A stretch of 47,051 nucleotides of DNA. Origin: JBGTFE01 sp036403235 (GTDB lineage Bacteria > Acidobacteriota > Blastocatellia > Pyrinomonadales > Pyrinomonadaceae). Where the stretch lies: NCBI GenBank assembly GCA_036403235.1, contig DASWRI010000057.1:1-47051 (forward strand). The letters are read 5' to 3'. Made by a program: the position numbers and the translations under genes. The stretch's first letter is position 1. Each line of letters begins with the position of its first letter. Of the stretch, positions 17,547-26,305 are shown one piece after another. The notes beneath the pieces were generated by a model, which ran no database searches, had not been told where the DNA came from, and saw nothing but the letters and a program-made list of their open reading frames with translations.

Positions 17547-18806
17547 TTAGTCGAGGCTGACCAGCGTCAAGCTCGAAGTCGGATTCATTCCGTTGAGCGC
17601 GTTTTTGAGCATCGGGACGATGCCTTCGGCTTCCATGTAATCTTTCCCGAGCAGGCGTCGAAAGCGTTTCTGCTTTGTCTCGCCCGTCAATTCCTTTAGC
17701 ATCCCTTTGCAAAATGCCGTGACGAGTTCGGGCGCAAACTGCTTGCCCGCGCTGCGCTGCAAATCCTCGACGACTTCGTGTGCCGGACGGCGACGTTTGT
17801 AAGGACGGTCGGTCGTCATGGCGTCGAAAGAATCGGCTAAGTTTACTATTTTTGCGATATACGGAATTTCTCTATCTTCCAGCCCGTCCGGATAGCCGCG
17901 ACCGTCCAATCGTTCGTGATGATATTTCGCGGCCAGCGGAACGTCGGTATACGGATGATGAATCGGAAGCAGAATTTCGTAGCCGACCGCCGGATGTTTG
18001 TTCAGCTCGGCCGATTCTTTGGCGTTGATGCGATACGGCGCGTTGATGATATTGCGTTCGACCGTCAATTTTCCGACGTCGTGCAGATAACCCGCAACCG
18101 CGACGCCTTCGATTTGCTCGTCGCTCCAGCCGAGCTCGTGCGCGATGATTTCCGAGTATTTCCCGACTCTGACCGAATGTCCCTCGGTGTATTTGTCCTT
18201 GCAGTCAATCGCCGTTGCAAACGCCTTGACCGTATCTTTATAGGTCATCCGCAAGTCTTCGTAAAGACGTCGATTTTCGTCGGCGCGGCGCTCGAGCTCG
18301 GCCATCAAATTTCTCTGCGCGATGCCGACGCCGATGTGCCGCGCCATCGCGCAGATAATATCTTTGTCGTATGCGGAATACGGCTCGCCGTTTGCTTTTT
18401 CGCCCAGCATAACGACGCCGACGATTTCGTCGCGAATGACGAGCGGCACGAGCAGCTCGATTTTTTTGCTTTCAAAGCTTCGGTCGTAAACCTGAAAAAA
18501 CGGCAAAACTTTCGCCTGAGAAACTTCAATCGGAGCTAAACCGTTGGTCAAAAACTGTCGTTCGTCTTCGTGGCAAAGCGAAAGACTGAGCGGAAAATCG
18601 TCGCCGAATCCACGCACGACGAGCATATTGAGCTCGTGCCCGAAGCGTGAATAACGCGCCACGCCGCCGCGCATAATTGCCAGAGAACCCAGAAGAAGAT
18701 GAAGCGACGTGCGAATCATCTCCTGAAAATTCTGCTTGTGCGCAATCTCGTTGCCGAGCTCGGCCAGTGCGCCGAAGGTGTGAATTAGTTTTTGTTGATT
18801 TTCCAT
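17547..18806 (-). CDS. GAF-HD-GYP cyclic-di-GMP phosphodiesterase-type protein
   Basis: 419 residues, soluble. A GAF domain (about 15-175, with KIELLVPLVIRDEIVGVVMLGEK) is joined by a coiled coil (MAELERRADENRRLYEDL) to an HD-GYP domain (about 200-390). Metal and signature residues are present: GYLHDVGKL, HPAVGYEIL, HHERLDGRGYPDGL and ADSFDAMTTDRPYK. Such enzymes hydrolyse cyclic-di-GMP to GMP. It is last in a minus-strand run with a GGDEF protein, a switch kinase and a STAS protein, so the run can in principle both make and remove the messenger. A slipped hairpin separates it from the STAS gene. Confidence 0.94.
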   Translation of the reverse strand: MENQQKLIHTFGALAELGNEIAHKQNFQEMIRTSLHLLLGSLAIMRGGVARYSRFGHELNMLVVRGFGDDFPLSLSLCHEDERQFLTNGLAPIEVSQAKVLPFFQVYDRSFESKKIELLVPLVIRDEIVGVVMLGEKANGEPYSAYDKDIICAMARHIGVGIAQRNLMAELERRADENRRLYEDLRMTYKDTVKAFATAIDCKDKYTEGHSVRVGKYSEIIAHELGWSDEQIEGVAVAGYLHDVGKLTVERNIINAPYRINAKESAELNKHPAVGYEILLPIHHPYTDVPLAAKYHHERLDGRGYPDGLEDREIPYIAKIVNLADSFDAMTTDRPYKRRRPAHEVVEDLQRSAGKQFAPELVTAFCKGMLKELTGETKQKRFRRLLGKDYMEAEGIVPMLKNALNGMNPTSSLTLVSLD

Positions 18807-18811
18807 TTTTT

Positions 18812-18887
18812 AAGTTTTCCGAGTTGCAGAGTTAAGGAAATTCTTCCAACTCTGCAACTTCCTGCAACTTCCTGCAACTCGGCAACT
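18812..18887. repeat. Slipped inverted repeat between STAS and HD-GYP genes
   Basis: The core arms 18822-18833 and 18848-18859 pair perfectly over 12 bp. The right arm then repeats the 10-mer AACTTCCTGC before closing with CTCGGCAACTTTT, which pairs with the left start AAGTTTTCCGAG. It fills the whole gap, inside what looks like one operon. Confidence 0.8.
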
Positions 18888-18888
18888 T

Positions 18889-19203
18889 TTAGTTTACGGT
18901 AACGTGGTTCGTCAGTCCAAGCATCTCGAATAGCTCGATTGTATCATTATTTACGTCGGAAAACACGACTTTTGCGCCCGCGTTCGAGGCGGCGTCAATC
19001 ACGCCGAGCAAAATCGAAACGCCGATGCTGTTGACGATTTCGGTTTCGGCAAAATTGACGACCAGCGTTTTCGCGCCCGCGTCCAATTGCCGCTTGCATT
19101 CGCGCTCGATGCGCTCGCCGCTCAGTTTGTTTAAATAGTCGGTGGCAAAAACGGTTGCCGTTTCGCCCGTCGTAGAAACAGGAATGTTGAAATTTGTATT
19201 CAC
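18889..19203 (-). CDS. STAS-domain anti-sigma-factor antagonist
   Basis: 104 residues, a single STAS domain of the SpoIIAA/RsbV type. The strand KTLVVNFAETEIVNSIGVSILL aligns with the phosphorylation loop. The acceptor would be Ser59, but the usual preceding Asp is Asn58 (NSIG instead of DSxG), so control by phosphorylation is likely but the loop is atypical. It lies 74 bases downstream of the gene for a protein ending in an anti-sigma-type kinase domain, the natural partner in a partner-switch module. No sigma factor or PP2C phosphatase gene is in the window. Confidence 0.92.
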   Translation of the reverse strand: MNTNFNIPVSTTGETATVFATDYLNKLSGERIERECKRQLDAGAKTLVVNFAETEIVNSIGVSILLGVIDAASNAGAKVVFSDVNNDTIELFEMLGLTNHVTVN

Positions 19204-19277
19204 GGATTTTTTTCGCTTTCTCGGTGTAGATTTAAGACCTGAAAGCTAAAGTAAAACTTTAAGCCGTGCTTTGTCAA

Positions 19278-21494
19278 CTATTTTTTCAGATATTTCGTCA
19301 TCGAAATCCGCGTTCCGTCGTCGACCTGCTCCAATTTCACCTCGTCCATCAAGGTTTTCATCAATTTCAAGCCCCAGCCGCGGCGGCCTTCGTCGGGCGC
19401 GATTTCCTGCGCGTTTTTGTCCGCCAGGCGCAAGCCTCGATTGGAAATCGTAATCACGATTTTATCGTCTTCGACCGTAAATTTCTGGTAAATCTTGCGG
19501 TCGGGGCTGCTGCTGTGTTCGGTCGCGTTGATGCACGCTTCGACGAGCGCGGTTTTGATTTGATTGATTGCTTTCGGCGCGAAATGATGGCGGCGGGCGA
19601 TTTCCTCGATGGCGTGCGCGGCAATCATTTCCGTATCTTCGCCCATCGGGACGACCATTTCATATTCGTCGACATTCGGCTTTTCGCTCAATAAATCTCG
19701 CGCGTTGAGATAATTTACGAGCAAATCGATTTGCTTCCGGCTCGAACCGAAAGCGTCTCGCGACCGCAACACTTCGACGGCTTCGGGCGCAAAGCCTTCG
19801 GGCGCGATAAGCCATAATTTGTATTTCAAAAAATTGCACATCAGCGCGACCATTTCCAAACGGTCGCACCAAAATTCGGTCAAATCCTTCGACGCTTCGA
19901 GCTTTGAATCGATTTCCGCCGCAATCCAGACGATTTCGTCCTCGTCCGTGTATTTCGATTCTTCAAAACCAAGCGCGACGGCCGAGCGCTCTTTTTCCGT
20001 AACCTGTTCAATCGCCGGGTAAAATGCGACGGTGTGCGCCGTGTAAACGATTTGCGGCAGAATGATTTTTTCCGCTTCCGTTTTTAATTCTCCGAGAATT
20101 TCCAACGTTTCCGCGCCTTTGTATCTTTCCTTAAATTTCGCGTAATCGAGCAGCGCGACGGGCACGTCCTGACAATCGAAAACCGACAAAATCTCGCGCA
20201 GGCCGACTGCACTGCTGCGGCGATAAAATTTCGCCATCGTCTGCGGCGCGCGTTTTAAGAATTCCGAAAGCGTTTCGCCGACGACCAGCGCGCGATTTTC
20301 CGCAACCGTTTCCAGACGGAAACGCGCGAGAATGTAATCGTTCAAAATCTCGTTTTCTTCCATTGCCTCGACCAGATTCGAAGTCAGGCGAATAATCTCG
20401 TGCGCGTTCAGAAGCCGCATCGCGCGGTAAAAATCCTGCTCGTAAAGCCCGGCGCGCAGTTGCCACGTTTCGACGTGAGTTTTTTCTCTCTCAATCGTCA
20501 AAGCGTCATACAAAAGCCCGATGATACTTTTCTGAGTTTCGACGCGCGGCGCGATTTCATCGAAAACGTGGTCGTAAAATTGGCCGATGCGGCCGCCGAA
20601 AAGCTCGTCCGTGTAGATTTGCTCGACCTTTTGAAAGCTGTCCAGATTTTGCTTTTTCTCGCTCGCCGCCTGAAAAATAAATTTTATAAACGTCGGGTTT
20701 CCGGCGAACTGCGTCGCGATTAAATCGCGCGTCTGTTCGTTGATTTGAACGTCGTATCGGGCGGCCAGATTTTCCGCCAGGAATCCGGCCTCGGTGAAGG
20801 CGAGCGGCTCGATTTGCAAAATTTTCGCGTCGTTGAGCTTTACGTTGCCCGCCTGCATCCGGCTCAAAACAAAACGTCTTCTGCCCGCCAAAACAAACGC
20901 GACGCCCGAGCGACTGAAAATTTCTTTCAGCTCCTCGACAAAATCGGCTTCGCCCGAAAAATGCTCGGCTTCATGCAGATTATCTATCAACACAAAACTT
21001 TCCGCGCCGGAGGCGAAAGCGCGAAGCGGCGCGCTCAGGCAGTTTCGCACAAAATCGCGCTCGTCGTTGAGCGGGCTTTCGCTCCCGCAAGTTTCAATCA
21101 AACGGTCAATCCAGTAGCCGTCCGAAGGCGCGGCCAACTGCGCGAGCTCGCAGACGTCGCCGCCGAAATTCAGGATTTTCGCGTCCCGGCGACGAAAAGC
21201 GACCGACTGGCGCAGAAATGTCTGAAGAAAGCGAAGCGCGGCCTGCTTTGCCGTTTTATCCGATTTTCTCAGCGAAAAATAAAAAGGAATCGTTTCGCTC
21301 TCGGCGCAAAAAAGCCGGTCGTAAGTTTGTTTTAAGATTTCCGACGCGCCAACGGCAGGCGCGGACAAAAACAAAAGCCCGCGCGGCGCGTCTTCATTCG
21401 ACGCATGCTCAAAAAGCGCATCCGTCTCGCGCGTTCTGCCGATAAAATCGACGGCGGAAATCGTGGATAAGATTTTTTCCTGATTCAAGTTCAT
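19278..21494 (-). CDS. Degenerate P-loop ATPase fused to anti-sigma-type histidine-kinase-like ATPase
   Basis: 738 residues. Residues about 1-330 look like an AAA/STAND (ORC-like) ATPase: FIGRTRETDALFEHA opens it, a Walker-B-like SFVLIDNLHEAEHF is present, and AFVLAGRRRF fits sensor 1. The Walker A position reads SAPAVGASEILKQ, lacking the GKS/T, so nucleotide binding is probably lost or altered. A helical middle follows (about 330-590). The end (about 600-738) is a HATPase_c domain of RsbW type, with the N box VEACINATEHSS and the G boxes ISNRGL and GRRGWGLKLMKTL. I infer a switch kinase controlled by the large N-terminal part. The STAS gene follows at once. No Shine-Dalgarno site is seen. 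Confidence 0.85.
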   Translation of the reverse strand: MNLNQEKILSTISAVDFIGRTRETDALFEHASNEDAPRGLLFLSAPAVGASEILKQTYDRLFCAESETIPFYFSLRKSDKTAKQAALRFLQTFLRQSVAFRRRDAKILNFGGDVCELAQLAAPSDGYWIDRLIETCGSESPLNDERDFVRNCLSAPLRAFASGAESFVLIDNLHEAEHFSGEADFVEELKEIFSRSGVAFVLAGRRRFVLSRMQAGNVKLNDAKILQIEPLAFTEAGFLAENLAARYDVQINEQTRDLIATQFAGNPTFIKFIFQAASEKKQNLDSFQKVEQIYTDELFGGRIGQFYDHVFDEIAPRVETQKSIIGLLYDALTIEREKTHVETWQLRAGLYEQDFYRAMRLLNAHEIIRLTSNLVEAMEENEILNDYILARFRLETVAENRALVVGETLSEFLKRAPQTMAKFYRRSSAVGLREILSVFDCQDVPVALLDYAKFKERYKGAETLEILGELKTEAEKIILPQIVYTAHTVAFYPAIEQVTEKERSAVALGFEESKYTDEDEIVWIAAEIDSKLEASKDLTEFWCDRLEMVALMCNFLKYKLWLIAPEGFAPEAVEVLRSRDAFGSSRKQIDLLVNYLNARDLLSEKPNVDEYEMVVPMGEDTEMIAAHAIEEIARRHHFAPKAINQIKTALVEACINATEHSSSPDRKIYQKFTVEDDKIVITISNRGLRLADKNAQEIAPDEGRRGWGLKLMKTLMDEVKLEQVDDGTRISMTKYLKK

Positions 21495-21523
21495 AAAACC
21501 GTTTTCACGACCGCTTAGAGAGA

Positions 21524-21648
21524 GAGCAATTCAAACAGGATAGGCAGGATAATTTGTTTGTTAAATTCAAGATTCGAGTTTTACTATAAACTTGTAAATG
21601 AAACAAGTTGCCATCCTGCCTATCCTGTTTATCCTGTTTGAATTGCTC
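21524..21648. repeat. Long inverted repeat with AAACAGGAT word
   Basis: Left arm 21524-21550 pairs with 21613-21648. The right arm holds one extra copy of the 9-mer (ATCCTGTTT read on the plus strand), so the arms are 27 and 36 bases with a 62-base AT-rich loop. It occupies most of the gap between the GGDEF gene and the ATPase gene. Confidence 0.9.
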
Positions 21649-21668
21649 CATATGTCTCTGCGGTTCAA

Positions 21669-23738
21669 TTATTCTTTCAAATTTTCGTAAACCTGCACGT
21701 TATTCCGGCCTTTTCGTTTCGCTTCGTAGAGCGCGTTGTCGGCGGCGCGGATAATGTCGTTTGGCGTGCAGATAATGTGCGAACAGCTCGCAATGCCGAT
21801 GCTGACCGTCACTTTTCGATTCGGAAACTCGGTCGTTTCGACTTTTTCGCGAACGCGCTCGCCGATTATTTTCGCTTCGTCGGGCGTCGTCTGCGGAAGT
21901 AGAATCGAAAATTCCTCGCCGCCGTAACGCGCCGCAATGTCCGCTCCGCGCAGAGATTCCTTCAGACTCTGCCCGACAATCTGCAAGGCCTTGTCGCCCT
22001 CGGCGTGGCCGAAATTATCGTTATACGGCTTGAAATAATCGACGTCAATCATCATAAAGCTCATCGGATAGCCGTGTCGATTCGAGCGCTTGATTTCTTC
22101 GGTCAGGCGCTCTTCAAGATATCGCCGATTGAGCAATCCGGTCAAAGCGTCGGTCACGGAAAGCTGCTCGAATTCGCCCGCTTTGTGTTTCAAAGTCACG
22201 CGGTCAATCAAAACGCCGAGCTGCGGCGCGATAGCGTCGAGCAGCTCCAAATCGCTCTCGCCGTAAATTCCGCCGTCGGCGCGGTCGGTTACGTTCAAAA
22301 CGCCGATTTTTCTCGTGCCGACCGTGACCGGATAGCTGATAAAAGACGCGGTTTTGTAATTCCATTCGGCGGGCGCAGCGCCGAGCGCGGACTTATTGAC
22401 GTCCGCGACGACCGACGGTACTCCCTTTTGCAAAACGCCGCTCGCGACTCTTTCGCCGAGTCCGGTAATTTCTCTTTTGATTATGTCGGCGCGTGCGCCG
22501 GTTGCCGCTTTGACGACGAACGAATCCGACTTTTCGTCAAAAAGCAGCAGCGAGCTTCGTTCGGCTTTAAGCAGCTCGGCTGAAACCTGTACGAGGCTCG
22601 ACCAGAAATCGTCGGAGTCTATGTTTTTCAAATTCTCGTTAAAACGCTGAACGGCGCGTTCGAGCCAGCCGCGGCGCGCGAGCTGCCCGCGCAAACGCAG
22701 GATTTCGAGCTCCGAGGCGACCGAATGACAAAACCGAGCGATGTGGCGCAGCACGCGCTCGTCCGCGATTTCGTCGGCGACGACCAAAGCGTTCCAGACA
22801 TCTTCGCCGACGGCGACCGGAAAAAGCCGAATCGTCTGCGGCTCGGTATCTCCATCGCCGTTTTGCTTTTCGCGAAATTCGAGCGAAACTTCACAGCGCA
22901 CTGCGTCAATCAAATGCTCGTCATCGGCGGCGATGCTGATTTGAATTTGCTGCGATTTCAGACGCCCGCTGGCGTAAACGATTTCGAGCCGGTTTCCGGT
23001 GCGTTCGAGCCACGCCAAATCCGCAATCGAATAGCGTTTTTCGAGAAAACGCAGAATCGATTGATACGCTTTTTCGTAGCTTAAATTTAAAAGTGAACCG
23101 AAAAGCGAGCGCCACGCGGCAATTTCCCCGACTTCTTCGGCGTTTCTGCGAGTCGCACCGCTTGCGCTATGAAGCTGCGCGGCAAGCTCGTCCAAATCGC
23201 CTGCCTGCTCGTCTTCATTTTCAAAAATCTCCCCGGTTTTTTCGAGAAATCGGTTGAGCGCGGCCTGCTCGTCCTCGTCCAAATTTTCGAGTGCGACGCC
23301 AAGCGTTTTCAGATTTTTCGCCGAGCCGCTCAGAAGCACGTTTTCAAAAAATACGGTCGGTGAAAAGGCGCTCCAGTCGCCGTCGATGGCTCTCTCGGTA
23401 GCGTTTCGATAATCTTCCGCTTTCAAAAACGCCCGGCCGACAATCGCCGCCGTTTTTTCCCCGATTGGAACGGCGACGCAGCTTAAACCGGCGTAGCATT
23501 TATATTCGACCGCACCATTTGCTTCCTGCGCCCATTCAAACGCCTTGCCGCAAAACTTTGCGCATTCGGGCGCAAACTCGGCGGAGTTATACAGATGGCG
23601 GCAGACGGAGTTGTTGTTCGACAAAAGAAGCTCGGGCGCAGACGCGTCCGTCAGGACAATCGCCAAGCCGTGTTTATCGGCCAAATCGTCCTGCCTTTCT
23701 TTCCAAGACACATTTTCCGCCCGCGCGCGTTTTTTCAT
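21669..23738 (-). CDS. PocR-GAF-GGDEF diguanylate cyclase
   Basis: 689 residues from ATG 23738; the adjoining TTG one codon earlier is an alternative. An N-terminal PocR-type sensor domain (about 14-150) has the cysteine pattern SVCRHLYNS, CAKFCGKAF, YKCYAGLSCVAVPI, which may hold a ligand or metal. A GAF domain lies around 360-520 (ERSSLLLFDEKSDSFVVKAATG). The GGDEF domain ends the protein, with active site RYGGEEFSILLP near residue 606 and an RGAD inhibitory site five residues before it. It should make cyclic-di-GMP under feedback control. First gene of the minus-strand signalling run; divergent from the PfpI gene. Confidence 0.94.
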   Translation of the reverse strand: MKKRARAENVSWKERQDDLADKHGLAIVLTDASAPELLLSNNNSVCRHLYNSAEFAPECAKFCGKAFEWAQEANGAVEYKCYAGLSCVAVPIGEKTAAIVGRAFLKAEDYRNATERAIDGDWSAFSPTVFFENVLLSGSAKNLKTLGVALENLDEDEQAALNRFLEKTGEIFENEDEQAGDLDELAAQLHSASGATRRNAEEVGEIAAWRSLFGSLLNLSYEKAYQSILRFLEKRYSIADLAWLERTGNRLEIVYASGRLKSQQIQISIAADDEHLIDAVRCEVSLEFREKQNGDGDTEPQTIRLFPVAVGEDVWNALVVADEIADERVLRHIARFCHSVASELEILRLRGQLARRGWLERAVQRFNENLKNIDSDDFWSSLVQVSAELLKAERSSLLLFDEKSDSFVVKAATGARADIIKREITGLGERVASGVLQKGVPSVVADVNKSALGAAPAEWNYKTASFISYPVTVGTRKIGVLNVTDRADGGIYGESDLELLDAIAPQLGVLIDRVTLKHKAGEFEQLSVTDALTGLLNRRYLEERLTEEIKRSNRHGYPMSFMMIDVDYFKPYNDNFGHAEGDKALQIVGQSLKESLRGADIAARYGGEEFSILLPQTTPDEAKIIGERVREKVETTEFPNRKVTVSIGIASCSHIICTPNDIIRAADNALYEAKRKGRNNVQVYENLKE

Positions 23739-23858
23739 CAAACTATAAAAATGCTTTGCTTTTGTAATAAAGACTTACTGCTAAATAGATTCAATCATCC
23801 TTGATTTTCAATATTTTCGATTAAAGATTTGAGCTGTGGTTTTCGGTTATTTCAATTA

Positions 23859-23874
23859 TGGCATACAACTTGTT
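23859..23874 (+). promoter_or_regulatory. Weak sigma-54-like site before the PfpI gene
   Basis: TGGCAT-N5-TTGTT, 81 bases before the ATG at 23955. The GG is conserved but the -12 dinucleotide is GT rather than GC, so this is only a candidate. Confidence 0.3.
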
Positions 23875-23954
23875 ACTTCATCCATCGAACAAAAAAAACG
23901 AATCGTTCCGAAACACTTTCGGACGCCGTGAAGCAATAATTTTAAGGAGTATTT

Positions 23955-24527
23955 ATGGAAAAGAAGTTGGAAAATTTAAGAGTCGCGATTCTTGCGACCG
24001 ACGGTTTTGAGCAGAGCGAATTGTTCGAGCCGAAAAAAGCTTTGGAAGAAGCGGGCGCGGAAGTGACGATAGTTTCGCTCAAAGCGGGCGAGATAAAGGG
24101 CTGGAATCACACCGACTGGGGCGAAAAGATTGCGGTCGATATGACGGTCAAGGAAGCGAACGCCGAAGATTTCGACGCGTTGCAGCTTCCCGGCGGCGTG
24201 ATGAATCCCGACAAATTGCGAATGGACGAAGATGCCGTCAATTTCGTCTATTCGTTTTTCGATGCGGGAAAACCCGTCGCCGCAATTTGCCACGCGCCGT
24301 GGATTTTGGTCGAAGCGGGCGTCGTTCGGGGAAAAACGCTGACGTCCTGGTCTTCGCTCAAAACCGATTTGGAAAACGCGGGCGCGAAATGGGTCGATAA
24401 GGAAGTCGTCGTCGACAACGGTCTGGTGACGAGCCGCAATCCGGACGACATTCCGGCGTTTAATCGAAAGATGCTCGAAGAGTTTGCCGAAGGCATTCAC
24501 CGGCGGCAGAAATCGGCGGCGCAATAA
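23955..24527 (+). CDS. PfpI/DJ-1 family protein (YhbO-like)
   Basis: 190 residues from ATG 23955, with AAGGAG 5 bases upstream. The DJ-1/PfpI fold is clear: RVAILATDGFEQSELFEPKK at the front, VTIVSLKAGEIKGW, the strand FDALQLPGGVMNPDKLR, and the nucleophile elbow AAICHAPW with the active Cys followed by His. Members act as stress-linked glyoxalase, deglycase or protease-like enzymes in the cytosol; which activity applies cannot be read here. It precedes a DUF2383 gene, and both look like general stress functions. Confidence 0.92.
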   Translation: MEKKLENLRVAILATDGFEQSELFEPKKALEEAGAEVTIVSLKAGEIKGWNHTDWGEKIAVDMTVKEANAEDFDALQLPGGVMNPDKLRMDEDAVNFVYSFFDAGKPVAAICHAPWILVEAGVVRGKTLTSWSSLKTDLENAGAKWVDKEVVVDNGLVTSRNPDDIPAFNRKMLEEFAEGIHRRQKSAAQ

Positions 24528-24610
24528 ATCGATACACGCTTGTCTCGTTACGTTTCACGCGCTCACGCGGACTTTTGCGCGAAACGCTATATTTTCCGAG
24601 ACAAATTTTT

Positions 24611-24626
24611 TGGCACACGGATTGTC
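24611..24626 (+). promoter_or_regulatory. Weak sigma-54-like site before the DUF2383 gene
   Basis: TGGCAC-N5-TTGTC, about 62 bases before the ATG at 24688. The -24 half is perfect; the -12 half has GT instead of GC. The rest of 24528-24687 shows only a GGAGG-type ribosome site at the end (CATGGAGGTTTACTTTAA). Confidence 0.35.
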
Positions 24627-24687
24627 TATCTAATCTGCAAGTCAGAAATATGCACTGATTTACAAATTTCATGGAGGTTTACTTTAA

Positions 24688-25209
24688 ATGACTAATGATT
24701 CGGAAAATATTGGAACAACCAATGCTTCGGCCTCGAACGACGATGTCATCTCGACGCTGAACAATTTGATTGAAACCTGCAAAGACGGTCAGGAAGGCTT
24801 TCAGCAGGCGGCCGAAGGCGTCGAGCGCAGCGATTTGAAATCTTTCTTTTACGAAAATGCGCAGCAGAGAGCAAAATTTGCGGGCGAGCTGCAATCGCTC
24901 GTGCGCGAGCTCGGCGGCGACCCGGAAACTTCTTCGAGCACCGCGGGCGCACTGCATCGCGGCTGGATAAATATTAAATCGGCGATTACCGGCCAGGACG
25001 ATAACGCCATTCTTAACGAATGCGAGCGCGGCGAAGACGTCGCCAAAAACGCATACAAATCTGCGCTGGAAGAAAATCTTCCGTCAAACGTGTCGGAAAC
25101 AATCCAGACGCAGTATCAGGCTGTTCAAACCGCACACGACCGTGTAAAAGCCCTGCGCGACGCGACGAGCGACACCGGAACAAGCTCGTCCGCGACAAGC
25201 GGAAGCTAA
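24688..25209 (+). CDS. PA2169/DUF2383 four-helix-bundle protein
   Basis: 173 residues with a GGAGG ribosome site. After a Ser/Asn-rich start, residues 18-155 form a ferritin-like four-helix bundle typical of DUF2383: DVISTLNNLIETCKDGQEGFQQAAEG, RAKFAGELQSLVRELGGDPE, GALHRGWINIKSAITG and ILNECERGEDVAKNAYKSAL. The acidic and His positions resemble those of the ferritin superfamily, but metal binding is not proven. These proteins are stress-linked in Pseudomonas and many soil bacteria. The C-terminus is Ser/Thr-rich. A strong terminator follows. Confidence 0.9.
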   Translation: MTNDSENIGTTNASASNDDVISTLNNLIETCKDGQEGFQQAAEGVERSDLKSFFYENAQQRAKFAGELQSLVRELGGDPETSSSTAGALHRGWINIKSAITGQDDNAILNECERGEDVAKNAYKSALEENLPSNVSETIQTQYQAVQTAHDRVKALRDATSDTGTSSSATSGS

Positions 25210-25243
25210 AAATTTCAGACGTAGTGTTTTTCATTTTAATCCG

Positions 25244-25274
25244 AAAAAGGAGAGCTTATCCGGCTCTCCTTTTT
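25244..25274 (+). terminator. Rho-independent terminator after DUF2383 gene
   Basis: Perfect 12-bp stem AAAAAGGAGAGC / GCTCTCCTTTTT around a 7-base loop, ending in T residues. Confidence 0.93.
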
Positions 25275-25379
25275 CGTTTCACAAATCGCCCGCCAAAAAA
25301 TTCTTGACATGAGAATTAATAAAATAACTGAAATCTTAAATTCGCCGTGTTAAAATCTGCAACGGCAGGAAAAATACAT

Positions 25380-26186
25380 ATGAAACCTATCTCAAAGACA
25401 GCCTTTTATTGCTGCGGCGTGCGGATGCAGGATGCGGCGAGCGTGAGTCCCGTCTGCGGCGACATCTACGCCAAGGATTTTATGAACGAGGAAGGGCTGC
25501 GCGTCTTTGAAGATTTTAAGAACGAAGCAAACCCCAACGCTTCAAACGTCGCTCGGCATCGCATTATTGACGATTTTCTGCGGCGCGAGCTGCTGGCCAA
25601 TCCTGATTTGACGATTGTGCTGATAGGCGCGGGATTTGACAGCCGCGCGTTCCGGCTCAAAGGCGGCGCGTGGCTGGAATTTGACGAGCCGCAGGTTATC
25701 GGTTATAAAAACGAGCGACTGCCCGCCGAGGGCTGCGAGAACGAGCTGCAGCGCATTGCGATAGATTTTTCGACCGAATCGCTCAAAGAAAAACTCTCGC
25801 CCTTTTCAAATCGCAGTCCAATCGTTTTCGTCGTCGAAGGCGTCTTCGGCTATCTCGACGAAGACGAAATCAGGCGGATGCTCGAAACGCTGCATCGCCT
25901 TTTTCCGCGCCACAAGCTTGTAGGAGACCTGACGAGCAAGGCTTTTATCGAAAAATATCGCGGAGCGGTTCACGATAAAATTGCGAGTATGGGCGCGACT
26001 TTTAAATTTGCCGCCGACCGGCCGGAAAAGATATTCCTTGAAAACGGCTATAATCTCACCGAAAAAATCTCTATCGTCGAGAGTGCGATAGATTACGGCT
26101 CGATAAAATTGCCGAAGATTCTCTTAAAGACGATGTTTCGCACGCTGGCTAGCGGCTACGCAGTTTATCTGTTTGAGATATCTTAG
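25380..26186 (+). CDS. Class I SAM-dependent methyltransferase, leucine carboxyl methyltransferase-like
   Basis: 268 residues from ATG 25380 (AGGA 9 bases upstream; the in-frame GTG at 25347 has no site). The LCM/PPM1 family pattern is visible: RHRIIDDFLRRELLANPD, then the SAM-binding motif TIVLIGAGFDSRAFRL, the acidic motif WLEFDEPQVIGYKNERL, and PIVFVVEGVFGYLDEDEIRRML. Members methylate carboxyl groups of small molecules or proteins. The start is Cys-rich (YCCGVRMQDAASVSPVCGD). It stands alone, convergent with oppF across about 120 bases in which I see nothing further. Confidence 0.88.
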   Translation: MKPISKTAFYCCGVRMQDAASVSPVCGDIYAKDFMNEEGLRVFEDFKNEANPNASNVARHRIIDDFLRRELLANPDLTIVLIGAGFDSRAFRLKGGAWLEFDEPQVIGYKNERLPAEGCENELQRIAIDFSTESLKEKLSPFSNRSPIVFVVEGVFGYLDEDEIRRMLETLHRLFPRHKLVGDLTSKAFIEKYRGAVHDKIASMGATFKFAADRPEKIFLENGYNLTEKISIVESAIDYGSIKLPKILLKTMFRTLASGYAVYLFEIS

Positions 26187-26305
26187 CGATTGCGCGGCGA
26201 AAAAGGAATCGTTTATACAGACTGCGAATGCCGCCGGACACCGACTGTTTTTGTTAAGAAATCCTTCCGGGCTTCGGCGCGAACGATAATTTCTAAATTC
26301 GTAAT

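Noticed and set aside
21524..21648. Insertion-sequence ends or a MITE
   Set aside because: No flanking target duplication could be seen, there is no transposase, and the arms are tandem words rather than a defined terminal repeat.
25304..25332. Sigma-70 promoter before the methyltransferase gene
   Set aside because: TTGACA is present, but no acceptable -10 box lies 16 to 18 bases downstream.
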